Shown here: positions 61,115 through 64,000 of the stretch, one piece after another
Layout of the letters: every line of letters begins with the position of its first letter
How positions within the stretch are numbered: the first letter of the stretch is position 1
Assembly: GCF_004959935.1 (NCBI RefSeq)
Contig: NZ_SMYN01000005.1
Coordinates: 62,001 to 126,000, forward strand
Length of the DNA: 64,000 nucleotides
Direction of reading: 5' to 3'
Source of the DNA: Falsirhodobacter xinxiangensis
Lineage (GTDB): Bacteria; Pseudomonadota; Alphaproteobacteria; Rhodobacterales; Rhodobacteraceae
Notes under the pieces: model-generated
Seen by the model: the letters and a program-made list of their open reading frames with translations, nothing else
Database searches by the model: none
What the model was told of the DNA's origin: nothing
Translations under genes and position numbers: made by a program

Positions 61115-62323
61115 ATGGTTCTGACAACGACAGACGGGCAAGCGGGCTTGCCGCGTTACTTCACAGCCGTGTTCGATGTGGCGCGGTCCATCCGCAGCGG
61201 TCGGCTGGATTTTGTGCTGCCGGACGGGCGCAGGTTTCGGGCGGAAGGCGCAGCGGCGGGCCCGGTGGCCGAAATCGAGGTCCACGATCCCGACATCTTC
61301 GCCCGTCTGATCCGTGAGGGGGATCTTGGCTTTTCCGAAGCCTATCTGGAGGGTGGGTGGTCCACGCCCGACCTTCAGGCCTTCATGGACCTGATCAATG
61401 CCGGGAACGACGACATCTATGACGGGTTTCCCGGCCTTGGCATGCTGCGCGCGTGGGAACGGGCGCGCCACTGGCTGCGATCCAACAGCCGCGCGCAGGC
61501 AAGGCGCAACATCGCCCATCACTATGACCTCGGGAACGACTTCTATCGGCTGTGGCTGGACGAGACGATGACCTATTCCTCGGCGCTGTTCCTGACGGGT
61601 CAGGAATCGCTGGAACAGGCGCAGCGGCAGAAATACGCGGCGCTGGTGGACCGGATGGGCGTCTCCCCCGGCGATCATGTGCTGGAGATCGGCTGCGGTT
61701 GGGGCGGTTTCGCGGAATATGCCGCCGCCGAACGTGGGCTGCGCGTGACCGGGCTGACCATCAGCCGCGCCCAGCACGATTACGCCGCCGCCCGCATCGC
61801 CCGCGCGGGGCTGGCTGACCTGGTGGACCTGCGCCTTCAGGATTACCGCGACGAGAAGGGCCGCTATGACGGCATCGCCTCGATCGAGATGTTCGAGGCG
61901 GTGGGCGAGCGGTATTGGCCCGCCTATTTCGCCACGTTGCGGGGGGCGTTGAACCCCGGTCGCAGCGCCGCGCTTCAGATCATCACCATTCAGGACCGGC
62001 GGTTCGAGCTTTACCGGCAGGGTGTCGATTTCATCCAGAAATACATCTTTCCCGGCGGGATGCTTCCCTCGCCCAGCGTTCTGCGGTCTGAAATCGCGCG
62101 GGCGGGGCTGGTGCTGACCGAAAGCGTCGAATTCGGCGAAAGCTATTCCCAGACCTTGCGGAGGTGGCACGAGACATTCAACGCCCGCTGGGACCGCATC
62201 GCCGGGATGGGTTTCGACGAACGGTTTCGGCGGATGTGGACCTTCTATCTGACCGCCTGTGCCGGATCGTTCCGGGCGGGAAATACCGACGTGACCCAGA
62301 TCACCGTGCAGCGCCCCGCTTGA
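61115..62323 (+). CDS. cfa: cyclopropane-fatty-acid synthase family methyltransferase
   Basis: A 402-residue SAM-dependent enzyme that methylenates unsaturated lipid acyl chains. The N-terminal lipid-binding domain is followed by the signature HHYDLGNDFYRLWLDETMTYS, SAM motif EIGCGWGGFAEYAA, and IEMFEAVGERYWPAYF (substrate and bicarbonate region). Start ATG at 61115 after GGAGGA. Probably co-transcribed with the photolyase, which fits a shared light or singlet-oxygen stress role. Confidence 0.92.
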   Translation: MVLTTTDGQAGLPRYFTAVFDVARSIRSGRLDFVLPDGRRFRAEGAAAGPVAEIEVHDPDIFARLIREGDLGFSEAYLEGGWSTPDLQAFMDLINAGNDDIYDGFPGLGMLRAWERARHWLRSNSRAQARRNIAHHYDLGNDFYRLWLDETMTYSSALFLTGQESLEQAQRQKYAALVDRMGVSPGDHVLEIGCGWGGFAEYAAAERGLRVTGLTISRAQHDYAAARIARAGLADLVDLRLQDYRDEKGRYDGIASIEMFEAVGERYWPAYFATLRGALNPGRSAALQIITIQDRRFELYRQGVDFIQKYIFPGGMLPSPSVLRSEIARAGLVLTESVEFGESYSQTLRRWHETFNARWDRIAGMGFDERFRRMWTFYLTACAGSFRAGNTDVTQITVQRPA

Positions 62324-62372
62324 TCCTTCCGCCGCGATGCAGCAACCATCGCCAAAAGCGACGGAGGCGGAC

Positions 62373-63176
62373 ATGGACGACATCATCGGCAAGGACCCGG
62401 AACGGCGCGCCTTTTTCGAGGCGGCGGGCGGGGATGTGGAACTGGCCGCCGACATCATGGCGCTTTACGGCCAACGCAGCCCCGAGCAGATCCGCGCGCG
62501 GCTGGAGCAGATGCGCGTCGCCGCAAGCAGCCGCGCCCGCGCCGTGCCCGCCCCGACCGAACTGCGCCACCATGCCTTGCCCGCCGAGGTGGAGGTTCTG
62601 CGCCGTCGCCAGCCCTATGCCCATTTCTTTGCGGTCGAGGAATACGATCTGCATTTCCGCCGCTTCGACGGCACGCAAAGCGATGCGATCAACCGCGCGG
62701 TCTTCGTGTCGGGCGATGCGGTGACGGTGCTGCCCTATGATCCGGTGCGCGACCGGGTGCTGCTGGTCGAACAGTTCCGCGCGGGGCCGTTCGGGCGCGG
62801 CGATGCGCAACCGTGGCAGCTGGAGGCCATCGCGGGCCGCATCGACGCCGGCGAGACGCCCGAACAGGCGGCGCGGCGCGAGGCGGTCGAGGAGGCGGGC
62901 CTGACGCTTGGCGATCTGCTGCATGTGTCCAGCTATTACCCCTCGCCGGGGGCCAAGACCGAGTTCATCTATTCCTATGTCGCGATCACCGATCTGCCCG
63001 ATGGCGCGGCGGGGGTGTTCGGCGTCGAAGGCGAGGCCGAGGACATCCGCGGCCATCTGGTGCCGTTCGACGGGATGATGGATCTGGTGGCGAGCGGAGA
63101 GATCCAGAACTCCCCCCTGATCGTGACGGCACTGTGGCTGGCGCGCGAAAGGGCGCGGATCAGAGCATCCGGCTGA
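62373..63176 (+). CDS. Nudix hydrolase, ADP-ribose pyrophosphatase type
   Basis: A 267-residue protein. The last 200 residues are an NudF-like ADP-sugar pyrophosphatase; the Nudix box GRIDAGETPEQAARREAVEE (then AGL) is intact. Residues 1-75 form an extra helical N-terminal extension (FFEAAGGDVELAADIMALYG) that normal NudF lacks. Start ATG at 62373 after GGAGG. Likely clears free ADP-ribose. The 3' end overlaps the convergent cytochrome b561 gene by 17 bases. Confidence 0.88.
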   Translation: MDDIIGKDPERRAFFEAAGGDVELAADIMALYGQRSPEQIRARLEQMRVAASSRARAVPAPTELRHHALPAEVEVLRRRQPYAHFFAVEEYDLHFRRFDGTQSDAINRAVFVSGDAVTVLPYDPVRDRVLLVEQFRAGPFGRGDAQPWQLEAIAGRIDAGETPEQAARREAVEEAGLTLGDLLHVSSYYPSPGAKTEFIYSYVAITDLPDGAAGVFGVEGEAEDIRGHLVPFDGMMDLVASGEIQNSPLIVTALWLARERARIRASG

Positions 63177-63654
63177 ACACCCCGTCCCGCCGCAGCGCAT
63201 GGCGCAAGGCGGCGGCGATGTGCAGCAGCACCAGCCCGATCACGGCGTAATGCGCGGCCCAGTGGACCCCTTTGGCGCGGTTCGCCAGCGCCTCGTTCTT
63301 TTCCATGACGATGCCGATGGCATTCAGGCTTTCCAGTGGAAAGCCGCCCGCCAACACGCGCAGGATGCCCGACACCGCCATGACGATGACCACCGCGTAA
63401 AGCAGCCAATGCGTCAGATGCGCGACGCCCGCCAGCGGGATGTTCAGCGGCGGCGGCGGATAGGCAAAGCGCAAGGCCAGACGTGTCAGCATCAGGGCCA
63501 GCACCAGAACGCCCGCGTTCTTGTGGAATGTGAAAAGTGCGTCGCTGATCGCGCTTTCGTTCTGCATCGCCAGACCTGCGGGGATCATGGCAAGGATCAG
63601 GATCGCGGTGGCCCAGTGCAGGGCCTTCTGGGCGGGGTGGTATCGGTCGCGCAT
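63160..63654 (-). CDS. cytochrome b561 family protein
   Basis: A 164-residue integral membrane protein with four hydrophobic segments and His pairs for two b hemes: RYHPAQKALHWATAILI, FHKNAGVLVLAL, HLTHWLLYAVVIVM and HWAAHYAVIGLVLLHIAAAL. It resembles E. coli CybB-type superoxide or quinone oxidoreductases. Start ATG at 63654 after GGGAGG. Follows thrS on the same strand with a gap of 41 bp. Confidence 0.9.
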   Translation of the reverse strand: MRDRYHPAQKALHWATAILILAMIPAGLAMQNESAISDALFTFHKNAGVLVLALMLTRLALRFAYPPPPLNIPLAGVAHLTHWLLYAVVIVMAVSGILRVLAGGFPLESLNAIGIVMEKNEALANRAKGVHWAAHYAVIGLVLLHIAAALRHALRRDGVFSRML

Positions 63655-63695
63655 GGCTGCCTCCCGCACTTGAGCTAGCGCGGGAGGCAGAAAAG

Positions 63696-64000
63696 TCAGG
63701 CGGGGATCTTCGCGTCCGACGAAAGGCTGGCGACGATGTCGTCCAGCGTGGCGGCTTCGGTGCGGGTCTCGCCCAGACGGCGAACCGAGACGGTGCGCGC
63801 GCCGACCTCCTGCATGCCGACGGCGAGGATGACCGGAACCTTGCCGACCGAATGTTCGCGGACCTTGTAGTTGATCTTTTCGTTCCGCAGGTCGGTCTCG
63901 GCCCGCACGCCCACGGCCTTTAGCGCCGCCGCAACCTCGCGCGCGTAATCGTCGGCATCTGACACGATGGCGGCGACGACCACCTGACGCGGGGCCAGCC
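63696..64000 (-). CDS. thrS: threonyl-tRNA synthetase, C-terminal end
   Basis: The last roughly 100 codons; the gene continues beyond the right edge. This is the anticodon-binding domain of class II synthetases: [39 protein letters not shown] and [19 protein letters not shown] are typical of ThrRS. The rest of the enzyme (TGS, editing and catalytic domains) is outside the window. Confidence 0.93.
   Translation of the reverse strand, partial: LAPRQVVVAAIVSDADDYAREVAAALKAVGVRAETDLRNEKINYKVREHSVGKVPVILAVGMQEVGARTVSVRRLGETRTEAATLDDIVASLSSDAKIPA

Overview
The window is about 64 kb of GC-rich, densely packed chromosome from an alphaproteobacterium, almost certainly a Rhodobacteraceae (Paracoccus/Rhodobacter relatives). 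The main clues are a two-piece, circularly permuted tmRNA gene, a ferredoxin that matches Rhodobacter capsulatus FdVI, an F1-ATPase zeta-type inhibitor (DUF1476), a complete phaZ/phaC/phaP/phaR polyhydroxyalkanoate locus with CTGC-N3/4-GCAG operators, an alpha-type SspB, and DUF4169/RHH/DUF3140 families typical of this group. I see no insertion sequence, phage, CRISPR array, plasmid-type origin or tRNA. This looks like core chromosome.

Layout, 1-20 kb: parE (cut by the left edge), a glutathione S-transferase, a LuxR-type regulator fused to an alpha/beta-hydrolase fold, a probable small RNA with a very strong terminator, a MATE exporter, rpiA-gor, hflK-hflC, a DegP-type periplasmic protease, a small peptidoglycan-binding lipoprotein, fdxE with a DHA2 exporter, the PHA locus (phaZ divergent from phaC-phaP-phaR), a radical SAM protein and the ATPase inhibitor.

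20-40 kb: purC-purS; a LacI-controlled sugar operon (epimerase, dehydrogenase, CUT2 ABC transporter) with two operators in the divergent promoter region; glyA; nadK; a small Hpt protein translationally coupled to a sigma-54-type response regulator; maeB behind a perfect 18-bp palindrome; then the nucleoside-salvage operon cdd-deoA-deoB-(adenosine deaminase relative without its metal ligands)-upp, followed by a membrane protein that looks like an inactivated M48 peptidase, and tdk.

40-64 kb: a DEAD-box helicase (rhlE type), purQ, a DctB/DctD-like two-component pair whose regulator lacks the GAFTGA loop, rne behind a long leader, a TusA-like protein, the overlapping ccdA / membrane hydrolase / cytochrome P450 operon, the coupled fumC / DUF4169 / ribbon-helix-helix operon, a small methyltransferase, sspB, minCDE, the split ssrA gene, DUF3140, an orphan polyamine-type binding protein, photolyase-cfa, a Nudix hydrolase, a cytochrome b561 and the 3' end of thrS.

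The most interesting points are several apparent pseudoenzymes with intact reading frames (adenosine deaminase-like, M48-like, LuxR-hydrolase), the Hpt/NtrC-family phosphorelay pair, the sigma-54-incompetent DctD homologue, the candidate small RNA behind an 18-bp palindrome, and the closeness of ssrA (encoded tag ANDNRAPMAVAA) to sspB. All functions are read from sequence motifs and knowledge of the families; no database search was possible.
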